Origin: Avena insularis
Lineage: Eukaryota > Streptophyta > Magnoliopsida > Poales > Poaceae
Length of the DNA stretch: 64,000 nucleotides
Direction of reading: 5' to 3'
Assembly (NCBI GenBank): GCA_023614405.1
Contig: CM042688.1
Location: 377,071,331-377,135,330, forward strand
Under the pieces are notes generated by a model, which made no database searches, was not told where the DNA came from, and was given only the letters and a program-made list of their open reading frames with translations. The position numbers and the translations under genes were made by a program. Within the stretch, counting starts at the first letter, position 1, and each line of letters begins with the position of its first letter. Of the stretch, positions 1 through 11,811 are shown one piece after another.

Positions 1-301
1 GTCTTGTCCATGCAACGCCCGTCCATCCATCCCTATGCCTACCGCACTCGAATCCCACTGTTTACTGCTTTTGTTACTATTGTCTTTGCTTTACTACTGT
101 TGTTACTTTACTATTCCTACTACAAAACTGTTGCTACTGATAAACTACTATGAGCAAGATTGTTTCCAGGTGCAGCTAAATTGACAACTCAGTTGTTAAG
201 GCTGATAAATATTCTTTGGCTCCCCTTGTGTCGAATCAATAAATTGGGTTTCACTTCCCTTGAAAATACTGCGATACACCCCCTATACTTGTGGGTCATC
301 A
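1..301 (+). mobile_element. Athila-type LTR, 3' end, cut by window start
   Basis: The stretch is a T-rich run of gttact/tgctact-like words, followed by an AATAAA-like signal near 236-241, and it ends in gtgggtcatca at 301. I recognise this combination as the terminal part of Athila-clade LTRs of Triticeae grasses (Sabrina/WHAM kind). That is recall of the family, not a database match. Immediately downstream, from 302, the sequence resumes the Tekay LTR that matches 40122 onward, so this LTR was inserted into LTR A. No PBS or internal region follows the LTR end, so it is a solo LTR or the 3' LTR of an element lying to the left. The expected 5-bp target duplication would be ggcgt (302-306), but its partner lies outside the window. 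Confidence 0.6.
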
Positions 302-982
302 GGCGTTGCACTGGCGCAACGGCAAAAGGGGGTGCGTGTCTTGCGCTGCTAGATGCTGGGGGAGACAGGGGGAGTGCAATGGGGGCAAATGGTCAAGTGA
401 TCACTGCTCCAAACAGTGGAGTTAAGCAGGGTTTAATTAGTGTCTGCAATGTGTTCGACCAAATGGCCGCATGAACTTAAGTTTGAAATTTTTGAATGAA
501 ATTTGGTGAGTGATGTAAACTTATGCTTTGTAGTCTCTGATCTTACCATATGAACTTGATTCAATTTTGAACTGACCTTTAAATAGATTTGAAAATGGTT
601 TCTGTGAGTTTGTAAAGTGGGTTGGGTTCACTTTTACTTGGTCTAGCAAGGGGTCAAAATAAGTGGACATGTTTTTGTTAGAAATTCTTGACTAGGAACT
701 CACAAAGTGGCCTAGTGGTTAACTTTGGTCAAAATGACCATTTGATCATTTGATACATATTTGATTTCTTTTTCTTTGGATTTTGTTTGTAATTGGCCTA
801 GATGATGTAGTATTCATCTTTAATATCATTTGTAGCAATCAAACATGGCAATTTCACTCAATCATACACTAATGCAAATCACACATGCATTCATATTCAA
901 TTTAGTAATAAAAGTTTTTGTTAACCCTAAACTTGGGTGATTAGAACTTGATAATCTTGATTAGTATTTTTGGGGTGTTACA
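302..982 (-). repeat. LTR A of the Tekay array (partial)
   Basis: This is the U3-end part of the 3' LTR of unit A. On the minus strand the LTR starts at 982 with TGTAACACCCC and runs down to 302, where the Athila LTR interrupts it. It aligns with 8310-9044 (LTR B) and 40122-40867 (LTR C). Near 535 it lacks about 47 bp that the other two copies contain. In the 302-470 stretch it resembles LTR C more than LTR B. Confidence 0.85.
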
Positions 983-1000
983 AACCTTCCCTCCTTAAAC
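983..1000 (-). other. Polypurine tract of unit A
   Basis: On the minus strand the sequence just before LTR A reads gtttaaggagggaaggtt, a purine-rich tract directly abutting the TGTAACA start of the LTR. This is the expected priming site for plus-strand DNA synthesis. The same tract occurs at 9045-9062 next to LTR B. Confidence 0.8.
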
Positions 1001-1028
1001 AAAATCTCGTCCCGAGATTTAAGAAAAA

Positions 1029-4000
1029 CTAGGAACTAAGGATATTTGGAAACTCAGCCCTAATGTAATCCTCTCGCTCCCAAGTAGCTTCTTCTTTGGT
1101 ATGGTTTCTCCACTGGATCTTGAGAAACTTGATACTCCGGGTCTTGGTGGTTCTGAAGGCTTCTTCCAAAATACGAATGGGTACTTCACGATACGCTAGA
1201 TCCTTATTGATATCTATGGCTTGGTGATCGATGTTCCTGAACACTTCGGTCTTCTCCGAAACTTCTAGGCATTTGCGAAGTAACGAGATATGGAACACAT
1301 TATGTATGGATGACATATCCTCTGGCAGTTCCAATTGATATGATACTTCTCCTCGGTGATTCAAAATCTTGAAGGGTCCAATATATCTGGGGGCTAACTT
1401 CCCTTTCAGTTGAAAACGTTGCATTCCCTTCAAGGGTGACACTTTGAGATACACGAAATCTCCGACATTGAAGGTCAGGTCTCGACGTCTTTTGTCAGCA
1501 TAACTTTTCTGTCTGGATTGGGCAGTCTTGAGGTGTTCATGGACTTTGTGAACCTTCTCTTCGGTTTCTTGTAGGATGTCGGGTCCAAAAATCTAACTCT
1601 CTCCTACTTGCGACCAATTCAAGGGGGTACGGCACTTCCTTCCATACAGAAATTCAAATGGGGCCATTTGCAAATTGGCTTGATAACTGTTGTTGCATGA
1701 GAATTCTGCGAAAGGCAAACAATCTTCCTATTTTGATCCATATTCTAGCACACAATCTCTCAACATATCTTCTAAGATTTGGTTGAATCTTTCAGTTTGT
1801 CCATCGGTTTGCGGGTGATAAGCTCTGCTGAAATACAGCTTGGTTCCTAATCCTTCTTGGACTTTCTGCCAAAATCTTGAGGTAAACTAGGTTCCTCGAT
1901 CCGACACTATGGTCTTAGGGGTTCCATGCAAACTGACGATTCTAGCAATGTATAACTCTGCAAGCTTCGAACTCTGGTAGGTGGTCTTAACAGGTATAAA
2001 ATGGGCTACCTTGGACAGTCTATCCACTATGACCCAAATAGAGGCATTTCCCTTACTAGAAGTAGGCAAACCGGTGATGAAATCCATTCCGATAGAATCC
2101 CATTTCCATTGTGGAATCTGCAATGGTTGCAAAAGTCCCGCGGGTCTCTGATGTTCCGCTTTGACTCGCTGACAGATATCACACTTAGCTATGTAGCTTC
2201 CGATTTCTCTCTTCATCTTGTGCGACCAAAATTGCTCCTTCAAATCCTGATACATCTTCGTTCCTCCGGGGTGGATAGAATAAAGAGTATCATGAGCTTT
2301 CTGCATGATAACTTGCTTCAGCTCAGAATCTGCTAGCACATAGATACGTCCTTTGTACCACAAAACTCCTTCTTCATCCTCAGTGAATCTGGGTACCTTC
2401 CCTGTACCAATACAACACTTGATTCCGTCGATACTTGCATTTCCTTTCTATGCCTCCTTGATCTGACTGATCAAAGTGGGTTGAAGCTCAATGCTAACTA
2501 AAAACCCTTTGCTAACTAGCTCCGTTCTAAACTGCTCCAACTCTTCATGCAAACTTGGTTGGGCTTCTTTTATCATGGTGTTTAATCTACACGGCAATCT
2601 GCTAAGAGCATCCGCTACCACATTGGCTTTGTCGGGGTGATAGTGAATGTCAAGGTCATAATCCTTGATTAACTCTATCCATCTCCTTTGCCTCATATTC
2701 AGCTCCTTATGGGTGAAAATATACTTCAGGCTCTTGTGATCCAAATAAATCTCACAACAATTACCCATAAGGTAATGACGCCATGTCTTCAAAGCTAAAA
2801 CTACGGCTGCTAGTTCAAGGTCATGGGTAGGGCAGTTTTGCTCATGCTGCTTCAGTTGTCGGGACAGATATGCTATGACTTTTCCTTCTTACATCAACAC
2901 ACATCTGAGACCAATCTTGGATGCATCACAATACACATCAAAAGGCTTCTTGATATCTGGCATAATCAAAATTGGGGCTGAAATAAATCTCTTCCTGAGC
3001 TCTTGAAAACTTGCTTCACATTTGTCTATCCATTCGAACTTCTTATCTTTCTTCAACAATTGGGTCGTTGGTCTTGCGATGCTCGAAAATCCTTCAACGA
3101 ACTTGCGGTAGTATCTCGCTAATCCGAGAAATGCACGAACTTGGGTTTGAGTGGTTGGGGCTTTCCATTCTTCAACATCTTTGATCTTGGTGGGATCGGC
3201 AGCGACTCCTCCTGCTGACACAATATGTCCTAGGAATCCTACTTCCTTTAACCAGAAATCACATTTGCTAAACTTGGCATACAACTGATGTTCTCTAAGG
3301 GTTTCAAGGATGGTCCCTAGGTGTAGCTCATGGTCTTCTTCTGACTTGGAATAGATCAGAATATCGTCGATAAACACAACGACAAACTTATCCTGGAAGT
3401 TCATAAAAGCTTATTCATGAGATTCATGAAATAAGCGGGGGCATTGGTTAATCCAAAAGACATGACCGTATACTCATACAATCCATATCTGGTGGTAAAG
3501 GCGGTCTTTGGAATATCCGTTGCACAAATCTTGAGTTGATGATAACCAGTTCTAAGATCAATCTTAGAAAACACTCTGGCACCAGTCAACTGGTCAAACA
3601 GATCCTCTATCTTCAGCAGTGGGTACTTGTTCTTGACGGTGACATCATTTAGCTTCCGGTAATCCGTACATAAACGGTTACCTCCATCTTTCTTATCCAC
3701 AAACAAACATGCGATCTCCATGGCAATGTGTTTGGTTGAATTAGACCTTTCTCCAACATAGCATCAAGTTGCTTCTTCAGCTCAACTAATTCAGATGGGT
3801 TCATACTATAAGGTCTCTGAGCTATGGGTCCGGTTCCAGGAATTAGTTCAATGATGAACTCGATATCCCGATCTGGGGGCATAGCGGGCAATTCATCTAG
3901 GAATATGGTTGGGCTAGACTCTTGTTGCATTTGAATTGACGGGGCAAAGTCTCAGATACATGCTCTACTGATACTCCAGAGCTACTGGTCATGGTTATGG

Positions 4001-4299
4001 CTTTCTTGGCATAGTCGATCAATCCTTTATGTTTCGACATCCAATCCATTCCTAATAATACTTCCAAACCTTTGGTTCCAAGTACTATTAGATTAGCATA
4101 AAAATCTATTCCATGGATTCTGATAGGTACAGCCTTGCAAAATTTTCTAGCTTTGGTGGTTGAACCAGGTATTTGAACTATCATAACATGCTTCAATTTT
4201 ACTGGTTGAATCTTACTAGTGCATGCAAATTCTTTTGTAAAAAACGAGTGCGATGCTCCAGAATCAAACAACACTCTTGCAAGTACTGAGTTAACAGAA
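1029..4299 (-). pseudogene. pol: Tekay pol, unit A (PR-RT-RH-IN-chromodomain), broken
   Basis: This is a Ty3/gypsy polyprotein in the order protease (FDSGASHSF near 4245-4280), reverse transcriptase ([16 protein letters not shown], then VVFIDDIL near 3370), RNase H (DVYCDASK, then a DHKSLKYIF block), integrase (H-H-C-C finger ending AKCDICQ, then [21 protein letters not shown]) and a C-terminal chromodomain (about 1047-1187, with FLKIQW and EEATWERED). Chromodomains direct integration toward marked chromatin. From 3404 to 1029 one frame is kept but broken by stops at 2889, 2448, 1887, 1728 and 1593. Upstream there are frameshifts near 3405 and 3715 and a short deletion near 3910. The RT catalytic FIDD is intact here, unlike in unit B. 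Confidence 0.85.
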
Positions 4300-4932
4300 A
4301 ACATACCCAGCACGATATCGGGTGCTTCATGAGCTTCTTCAGCATTCATGTGGAACAAACGGCCGTTGCGGTTGAGCAAATTCTCTGGGGCAAATCTCCT
4401 TCCAGGCTGAACACGGCGTTGCTGCTGAGCGGGTGCATTCACATTGGAGGCTGCTGCAAGCTTCTTAGGGCAGTCATTGGAGTAGTGACCCTTGACTTTG
4501 CATTCAAAGCAAGTAATCTAGGACTTGTCTTTTCCTGCAATAGGCACAACATTGCTTACGGGTGCTATTCCACCAGGCTCTTGCATCTCCTGCCAGATAA
4601 TGGGTGGCAAACAGTACTTTTTCATTGGCTTCAACTCCTGCGACCTCCAGATTGTTCTCCATGGTTTGCAGCCAGTCATCAACATATAAGGGATCCTCAA
4701 ACTTACTAAAGATAGGTGGGTTGGTATTCTAAAAGTTCTTGATCTTGGATCCATGGTGATCCTAGTTTCCCTGACCTTGATTATTATGGGCCATCTGAGA
4801 TATCTGTTGAAGAGTGGCTAGGTTGGCTTGGCGTTCGGCTCTACTAGCTTCACGGTCAGAAACTAGCATTTGCAGAATCTGCAGCATTGGGTCCTGAGAT
4901 GAGCTGCTTCCTCCGGGATTTCCACAAGTCAT
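4300..4932 (-). pseudogene. gag: Tekay gag, unit A, internally deleted
   Basis: The start at 4932 opens MTCGNPGGSSSS, matching the gag starts of unit B (27751) and unit D (60247). Near 4576 the reading jumps from the capsid block (ARAWWNS) straight to the stretch before the zinc knuckle (VVPIAGKDK). Relative to unit B about 610 bp is missing, corresponding to 26767-27376. The CCHC knuckle survives (CFECKVKGHYSNDC, near 4468-4510) but follows an in-frame TAG. Another TAG at 4762-4764 is shared with unit B. No functional capsid is possible. Confidence 0.8.
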
Positions 4933-5185
4933 CTGAAGATTGGGATAGATAATGAGATAAGAGGGAAATCTCTAAGGTTCATGGTTTTGTTTCAAAAGCT
5001 TTAAACTTTGAGTTTGACTCAGGTTTTTCAAACTAACAACTTCCTCTCATTCATTCATTCAAAGCACACAATACAAACACACACCACAACACAACTAGAA
5101 AACAGATGGTTTTAAGAACCATTCTGTGAAACTACGATACAGTGGGACCGGTATAACTCATTCCTATGGTAGTGCTCAAGTGCAT

Positions 5186-5950
5186 CTAATCATCCTCAAT
5201 GAAATCGAAATCATCATCATCAGTGTGGAACTCCATGGCATCATCCTCCAGGTAGTCATTGTCATCACTGAGGTAAGAGTAAAGATCTCCCTGGATATCT
5301 TCAACTTCCCCCTCCTTCGCTTCAAGCTGGATTTCTTGTTCATGGATGGTCTTCTCGAGAGTGGCCACCTTCTTGCGAAGACGATCGATGTTGCAATCCT
5401 TCTTGTCACGCTAACGACGAAGTGATTGGCGTTCCTTGGTGAGAATGGCGAGGGTCTAGTCCTTCTTGACTATAATGGCATGGTTGTGGTTAGCGTAGGC
5501 ACGGGGGTTGTCCAACTCCTTCTGCCTATCATACAACATGAAGTCAAGATTGTCCACCTGGTGCTTCAGCTCTGGGTGTCCTGGCATCTCCAAGGGCATT
5601 CCCATAGAATCACGCCTTGCGTAATGAGCAAAGTGAGTTCCCTAGATCTGGTTGATGTTTTGCCCACACAGACGGGCAAGATCTTCATGCATAGCCCTGG
5701 CTAATCCATCTAGCCAGTTGTTCTCACGTAAGGTGAATTGGATCTTCTCCGAAGTGGGTGCTTCTATCTTGCTTCTGAGATCTGCAACTATCAGCCATTG
5801 TAGATCTCCTCATATGTGATCGTTGAGTTGGGCCCTGAAGAATTCCTAATGCGGGCGCTCAAGATACTCTGATAGTGCATCTAGATCCCTCTCAAAGATT
5901 AGTTGGCCTCCGTTGCCCATCTGGTAGAACTTGCAATACTGGACTTCCAT
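5186..5950 (-). pseudogene. Extra ORF upstream of gag, unit A, broken
   Basis: The ATG at 5948-5950 (minus) opens MEVQYCKFYQMGNGGQ, and the frame runs to a TAG at 5186-5188 after an acidic tail, about 254 codons. It has homologues in unit B (27995-28758) and unit D (59231-60001), always between PBS and gag. The copy is interrupted by several stops, including ones at 5411, 5456 and 5642 that unit B shares. In the best copy (unit D) the product has a conserved N-terminal block (GNGGQLIFERDLD), a middle region, a long charged helix with coiled-coil character and an Asp/Glu-rich end. I do not know its function. Rice RIRE3/RIRE8-type elements are recalled as having an orf0 in this position; homology is untested. 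Confidence 0.7.
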
Positions 5951-6394
5951 CTATAAGAATTTAGGGTGAGTAAGTTAGTGAGGTGATCAAGTGTGTCAAA
6001 TTTTATGTAGGAACGCAAGAAGTTTTTGAGGAACATGACTTTTTTGAAAAAATCAAGGATAAGAGTGGGAATAGGTTTTCATAAATACTTACTTCTTTTG
6101 TTTTGAAACTAAGTTTTTTGTTCGGACGTCCATTCTAACTAGGGTCTCCTATGGTCAGGATGGCTCTGATACGAACTTGTCAACACCCGGATTTTTAATC
6201 CCAGATGCCTGTTATGCCATACCTCGCAATCCCAGGATTACCATTTTCATCATCCATTACAAACCATAAAAAGGTCTTACGAATAAAGGATCTCATGATC
6301 CAGTCTTAATACAATTCAAGCAACAGAAAATAAACATAGTAGGGGCTCCATCTTCAGAGTCACAGGCAATGCTGGCAATGGGAGATGATCCCAG

Positions 6395-6982
6395 TGTTGG
6401 AAATATGCCCTAGAGACAAATAGTAGTAAGGACTATTATCATATTTTATATAGTTTATGATTAAGTTTTATATCATGCTATAACTGTATTGAATGGAAAC
6501 ATCAATACAGGTGTGATATACAAACAACCAGGGGTTCCCAGTGAAACTCTAGTCACTGGTTCATTGGTCAACAGATGATCATGTTTCCTGATCATGTGGC
6601 ATTTATGCCAGTTGGAAATGGAATCAACTCATTCTGAGAATGAGATGATGAACCAATACCCAACCTAAACATCATGACCCGATCATGTCACGAAGTTCAA
6701 GTTACGATGATTAGAAATGGATCCTCGTAGTATATTCCTTAGACCGTGAGGCTATATCAATCACTGTCTCCCGAGAGTGCTTAGATAGCATCAAGCGCCA
6801 CTTGGTAATACAGTGGTTATAAAGGTGTGTTCAGGTACTCAGAGGAAACCGTAGAGGCAATATATGTCAAGAGCGGGATTTCTCCGTCCATGTGACGGGA
6901 AGATACTCAAAGGCCCACTCGGAGAGGTTATATCTAATAGCTGCGCAGCGTGTGATTTGATCACATGGATATCACTTGTCGG
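6395..6982 (+). mobile_element. Truncated Angela/BARE-like copia LTR inside LTR B
   Basis: Starting tgttggaaatatgcccta at 6395, this sequence matches the 5' LTR at 29203 for about 590 bp and stops at cacttgtcgg. There it jumps back to Tekay LTR sequence (ggtactagtcc). The 5 bp before it (cccag) correspond to the target duplication cctag of the full element in LTR C, and the position within the Tekay LTR is identical. It is therefore the remains of the same insertion, with the rest deleted across a 2-bp GG overlap. Confidence 0.8.
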
Positions 6983-7790
6983 TACTAGTCCAATGGTAGT
7001 GCCTACAAACCTAAATATTTTTACATATTCAAATAGATCTTATCAAATGTGATTTTTGAAAGTTGGAATCAACTCAAAGGTATTTATGGTTGATTTTTGA
7101 AAAATGTTTGAAGTTGAAAAAGTCTCTGTCTTGTTATTTTTACTATAGGTGATCTCCAACTCCAAATGGTTTGAATCCAACGGGCTTGGATAGATAATTT
7201 GAATACCTTTCTAACAAAATTGGAATCATGCAATTTGGTTTAGTGAATATCTTTGAATTGATTTTTGAATATACTGACAAAAATTGGTTTCAACTAAAAT
7301 GGAAAATAACTATTTGAATCACTAGGCTCTGCGTGGGAAACTAACTAGGACGGCCCAATCTGCACAGCGTGGCACAACGGGCTGCTGACAGAACGGCCCC
7401 ACCAGTTAGTGACTCTATCTAACCGAAACGGTATCTTGCAATCTAGGCCGTACAATTAGAACCTGATCTAACAGCTGAGGTTCATCATCAACGACGAACA
7501 GCTCCGGCGAGGTCTAACCCTAATGCGGTGGTGGGGGTCGTGTGAGGCTACCAGGGATCTAGCTAGGGTCGGCGATGGGGGTGAACGACATTGTAGATGA
7601 CGACGGTTCGAACGGTGGTCGCGGCGTCTCCTAGGGCAGCTCCAAACGACGGCTCCTCTTCTCCTCTGCAGTGGCGGACTCCGGCCAAATTCCGGCAGGT
7701 TGGTGCTCGCCTTGCTTCGGGAAAGGGTGTGGGAGGTTCTGTGAGGAGTGGGGAGTGAGATGGTGTGGTGAATTGAGGCGGGGGTGGCCT

Positions 7791-7799
7791 CTATTTATA
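7791..7799 (-). promoter_or_regulatory. TATA box of LTR B
   Basis: TATAAATAG on the minus strand lies in the GC-rich middle of the LTR. Equivalent boxes occur at 39604 in LTR C and, in the other orientation, at 45728, 53312 and 56298. It is the likely core promoter of the element's transcript, inferred from position and conservation. Confidence 0.6.
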
Positions 7800-9090
7800 C
7801 ACCAGCGAGAGGGATAGATCGGGATGGGCTGGCTTCTCCGGCGATGGCGGTACAACGAGCTATCGGCGTGGATGACGGTAGGGGCGATGCGGTGCTTCCT
7901 GGTGGTCATCACAGGCTTAAAGGCGCGGCACGGGGCGGTCTAGAATGGTCGGGCGCGGGCGGTGGTCTACGCGGAACTGGCGGTGTTCGAGACGGCGCAC
8001 GGGGGCTACGGGTCACGCGACGGCGAACGGGGATGTCTGGGAGCTAGCTGGTGTCATGGTGAGTGCGTGCACGCGCGAAGAGGGCGATGTGCGGCGTGTG
8101 CGAGCTGGTCGGCTGCGGCACTCTGGCGCGCTCTCGGCACGGCATAGAGAAAGTGGGTGCGGCGGTTTTCTGGTGGTCCATGGCTCTCCTGCGGTCGAGG
8201 GCTGTACAGGGGGTGGCGGTGGATGGTGGCCTGCCTCCTGGACATCATGGACGAGGGCGGCGCGGTCTGTGGCGAGCGGTCCATGGTCAGCCGGCGTGGC
8301 CAGCTTCGGGCGGTGCTACACTGGCGCAACAGCAAAATGGGGGTGCATGTCTTGTGCTGCTAGATGCTAGGGGAGACAGGGGAGTGTAATGGGGGAATGG
8401 TCGAGTGATCACTGCTCCAAACAGTGGAGTTAAGTAGGGTTTAATAGTGTCTACAATGTGTTCGACCAAATGACCGCATGAACTTAAGTTTGAAATTTTT
8501 GAATGAAATTTGGTGAGTGATGTAAACTTATGCTTTGTAGTCTGTGGTTTCTTGGGTTTGTCAAGGTGAATTGATTTGAGTGGTTTTTGCCAAATGGTGA
8601 TCTTACCATATGAACTTGATTCAATTTCGAACTGACCTTTAAATAGATTTGAAAATAGTTTCTGTGAGTTTGTAAAGTGGGCTTGGGTTCACTTTTACTT
8701 GGTCTATCAAGGGGTCAAAAGAAGCGGACATGTTTCTGTTAGAAATTCTTTACTAGGAACTCACAAAGTGGCCTAGTGGTTAACTTATGTCAAAATGACC
8801 ATTTGATACATATTTGATTTATTTTTCTTTGGATTTTGTTTGTAATTGGCCTAGATGATGTAGTATTCATATTTAAACCATTTCTTATCATTTGTAGCAA
8901 TCAAACATGGCAATTTCACTCAATCATACACTAATGCAAACCACACATGCATTCATATTCAATTTAGTAATAAAAGTTTTTGTTAACCCTAAACTTGGGT
9001 GATTAGAACTTGATAATCTTGATTAGTATTTTTGGGGTGTTACAAACCTTCCCTCCTTAAACAAAATCTCGTCCCGAGATTTAAGAAAAA

Positions 9091-9990
9091 CTAGGAACTA
9101 AGGATACTTGGAAACTCAGTCCTAATGTAATCGTCTCGCTCCCAAGTAGCTTCTTCTTTGGTATGGTTGCTCCACTGGATCTTGAGAAACTTGATACTCC
9201 GGGTCTTGGTGGTTCTGAAGGCTTCTTCCAAAATACGAATGGGTACTTCACGATATGTCAGATCCTTATTGATATCTATGGCTCGGTGATCGATGTTCTT
9301 GAACACTTCGGTCTTCTCCGAAACTTGTAGGCATTTGCGAAGTAACGAGATATGGAACACATTATGTATGGATGACATATCCTCTGGCAGTTCCAATTGA
9401 TATGATACTTCTCCTCAGTGATTCAAAATCTTGAAGGGTCCAATATATCTGAGGGCTAACTTCCCTTTCAGTTGAAAACGTTGCATTCCCTTCAAGGGTG
9501 ACACTTTGAGATACACGAAATCTCCGACATTGAAGGTCAGGTCTCGACGTCTTTTGTCAGCATAACTTTTCTGTCTGGATTGGGCGGTCTTGAGGTGTTC
9601 ATGGACTTTGTGAACCTTCTCTTTGGTTTCTTGTAGGATGTCGGGTCCAAAAATCTGACTCTCTCCTACTTGCGACCAATTCAAGGGGGTACGGCACTTC
9701 CTTCCATACAGAAATTCAAATCAGGCCATTTGCAAGATAGCTTGATAACTGTTGTTGCATGAGAATTCTGCGAAAGGCAAACAATCTTCCTATTTTGATC
9801 CATATTCTAGCACACAAGCTCTCAACATATCTTCTAAGATTTGGTTGACTCTTTCAGTTTGTCCATCGGTTTGTGGGTGATAAGCTGTGCTGAAATTCAG
9901 CTTGGTTCCTAATCCTTCTTGGACTTTCTGCCAAAATCTTGAGGTAAACTGGGTTCCTCGATCCGACACTATGGTCTTAGGGGTTCCATG
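9091..9990 (-). pseudogene. pol: Tekay integrase C-terminus and chromodomain, unit B
   Basis: This is the downstream part of unit B pol beyond the copia insertion. It shows the integrase catalytic blocks [13 protein letters not shown] and [13 protein letters not shown], the C-terminal integrase domain (ADKRRRDLTFNVGD, GPFKILNH) and the chromodomain (FLKIQW, EEATWERDD). Stops fall at 9790-9792 (shared with unit A at 1728), at 9720-9722 and at 9415-9417. The last is TGA where unit A has an Arg codon CGA, a change expected from deamination at CpG. The Q codon that is TAG in unit A at 1887 is still CAG here. Confidence 0.8.
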
Positions 9991-10098
9991 TGAAAGGCCC
10001 AACTTAGGTCGACTAGAGGGGGGGTGAATAGGAGACTACCAATTCTTGATCTTTTATCGCACTTTTATGACTTAACACAAAGTAAGGTTCGCTAGAGA
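9991..10098 (-). repeat. Terminal stub of copia LTR with filler DNA at its edge
   Basis: The stub matches the LTR ends at 11812 and 22556, reaching as far as the gctagagat block, and retains the outer TG...CA end next to the target duplication. At 10099-10120 there follows an exact repeat of the 22 bp at 10025-10046. Gag sequence (ctagatcatgcaaggg) then begins. The LTR interior and all of pol are gone from this unit. Confidence 0.85.
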
Positions 10099-10109
10099 TG
10101 AATAGGAGA

Positions 10110-11759
10110 CTACCAATTCTCTAGATCATGCAAGGGAAGTTCATTTGGGGAGGACTTGGAAGCGGGAGTTACCTCGGTGGCCTTAGCCATGAGACACTTT
10201 TGGTTGCGGTTGGTGATGTTCTCGTTTGGAGAGTCGAAGAGAGACACTCGTGGAGTAGATGAAGTAGCAATAGCGGCAACCCCCACGATCTCTCCACCTT
10301 GACCTTCATTCTCAACATCATCATCATCATCATCGCCCGAGAAGTACTCTTCATGGACCAACATCGCCCTTTCCTTGTTAGGTAAGTTCTTATTGTGGAA
10401 GTTCTTCTTCAAAGGATGAGGAGGTCTTGGTTTATTCTTGCGAATGAGGCGGACTCCATTGTCTTCTCTATTCTCGAAGGGGCATTGAGCTACAAAGTGA
10501 CTCTTGTCGTTGCAATTGTAACAAGATCTAGCATTTGGAGTCTTCATGGTTGAGTTGAATCTTGGGTTGTCCCTTGACCTTGACTTCATGCCCGGTTTGT
10601 TCCAAAACGCCCTTGATGCTAGAGCCAAGTGCTCATTGAAAGCATATTTTATGTCCTCTTGAGACCACTCACTTGAGTTGTCGTCTTCATCAACTTCCAC
10701 CACTTGAGCTTTAAAGGCAAGGTTCAACTTTTGAGACCCATAAGCACGAGCACGAGTTGACTCTGCATTCTTCTTGGCAATGGTCATGGCAATAACTTCA
10801 CTCAGCACCTCTTGAGAGGACATGGTATGGTAGTTGCTTCTCCCCTTGATAGAGTTGAGTTTTTGTTCCTCAAAGGGAAGAAGAGCTTGAACAAACTTCC
10901 TCTTCATGAACTTGTTGTCAACATAGGTAGCTCCAAGGTCCCTCAAGGTACAACAAAGAACCTTGAGCCGACGATACATGCCTTCGGGTGTCTCATCATC
11001 TTGCATTGCAAAGCCATCGGACTCATTGTTGGCTTCATCAAACTTGGAGCTTTGAATACTCGCATTTCCAATATACAACTCGGTGAGATGATCCCAAGCT
11101 TCTTTGGCGGTGGAGAATTGGCGAATGTGAGCAAAGTCCTTGGGGGTCAATGCCTTTTGAATCATACCCAAGGTGGTGGCATTGAGTTGCTTGTCCATGA
11201 CCTCGGCACGAGTCAACTTCTTAGCATCATATGGAGAGAAACCTTCCTCCACAATCCTCATAAATTCAATAGAAGAGCTGGAGATATGAGATTGCATTAG
11301 ATATTGCCAATTCGCGAAGTTAGAAGTATCTAGTATGGGAGGTTCTCCTTGAGGTATGATATGCGGCATGGGAATGGGAGGGTCCGGTGTGTACTTGAAC
11401 GGTGGTGGTACCGCCAAGTAATCCTTTTCCCTATCTCCCTCTTTGGAGGAGGAGTCACCTAGCCCCTCGGTGCTCTCGCTTGGGGTCTTGGTCGTTTGAG
11501 CCACAAAGCCTAAGCCCAAGTGTTTTGGGGCTGCCGCGGGAATCACCCTAGGGGCAACCACTTGCACGGGAGCGGAGGGGGCTTCGGTGGCAAGAGATGC
11601 ATCATGAGGGGTTTCTAGCATGGGGGTAGTCTTAAGGGATTGCAAAAGAGTCATCATTTCCTCAAACTTGGTCATCATGGATGTCTCCAATCGATTGAGG
11701 TCATCCATGGAGGCCAAGTTCTTGGTGGCTGCACCCACACTTCCCTCTTTGTCGGCCAT
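10110..11759 (-). pseudogene. gag: Copia gag, second truncated copy
   Basis: An open frame of 549 codons starts MADKEGSVGAATKN and is closely similar to residues 1-547 of the full gag at 19991-22504. It includes the zinc knuckle CYNCNDKSHFVAQC. After ELPLHDLE the homology stops at the filler-DNA junction and two foreign residues precede the stop. It follows a PBS (about 11800) and the LTR at 11812-13379, so it could be transcribed, but it lacks the C-terminal coiled coil and all of pol. A truncated capsid protein is possible in principle; nothing here shows expression. Confidence 0.8.
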
Positions 11760-11811
11760 TGTCTCTTAGGCAGTTAAGCCCGAAGAAAGAGCCGATGCTC
11801 TGATACCAATT

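Larger units (their letters stand above)
983..6177 (-). mobile_element. Tekay unit A, internal region
   Basis: The region runs on the minus strand from a degraded PBS next to LTR B (the + strand at 6160-6177 reads ggctctgatacgaact, a variant of the complement of ttggtatcagagcc) to the purine tract at 983. It holds the extra ORF (5186-5950), a gag with a large internal deletion (4300-4932) and pol (1029-4299). It is not coding-competent: several stops and frameshifts interrupt every gene. Many of the same lesions occur in unit B but not in the plus-strand copy starting at 55039. Confidence 0.85.
6178..9044 (-). repeat. LTR B of the Tekay array (shared middle LTR)
   Basis: This LTR serves as the 5' LTR of unit A and the 3' LTR of unit B. 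On the + strand it opens tgtcaacacccgg at 6178 and closes ggggtgttaca at 9044. The Tekay part is 6178-6394 plus 6983-9044. Between them lies a fragment of an Angela/BARE-like LTR. Compared with LTR C, everything corresponding to about 29791-38797 is missing. The copy carries more C/T and G/A changes than LTR A or LTR C in the 8310-8480 stretch. Confidence 0.85.

Noticed and set aside
7784..8389. Overlapping plus-strand frames of 60-140 codons in the GC-rich part of LTR B, repeated at 39355-40297 in LTR C
   Set aside because: They lie antisense to the LTR promoter-leader region, overlap in several frames, differ between LTR copies and show no domain. GC-rich sequence has few stops by chance.
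10812..11300. Plus-strand frame of 162 codons, also at 21731-22045
   Set aside because: Antisense shadow of copia gag, present only because gag itself is well conserved.
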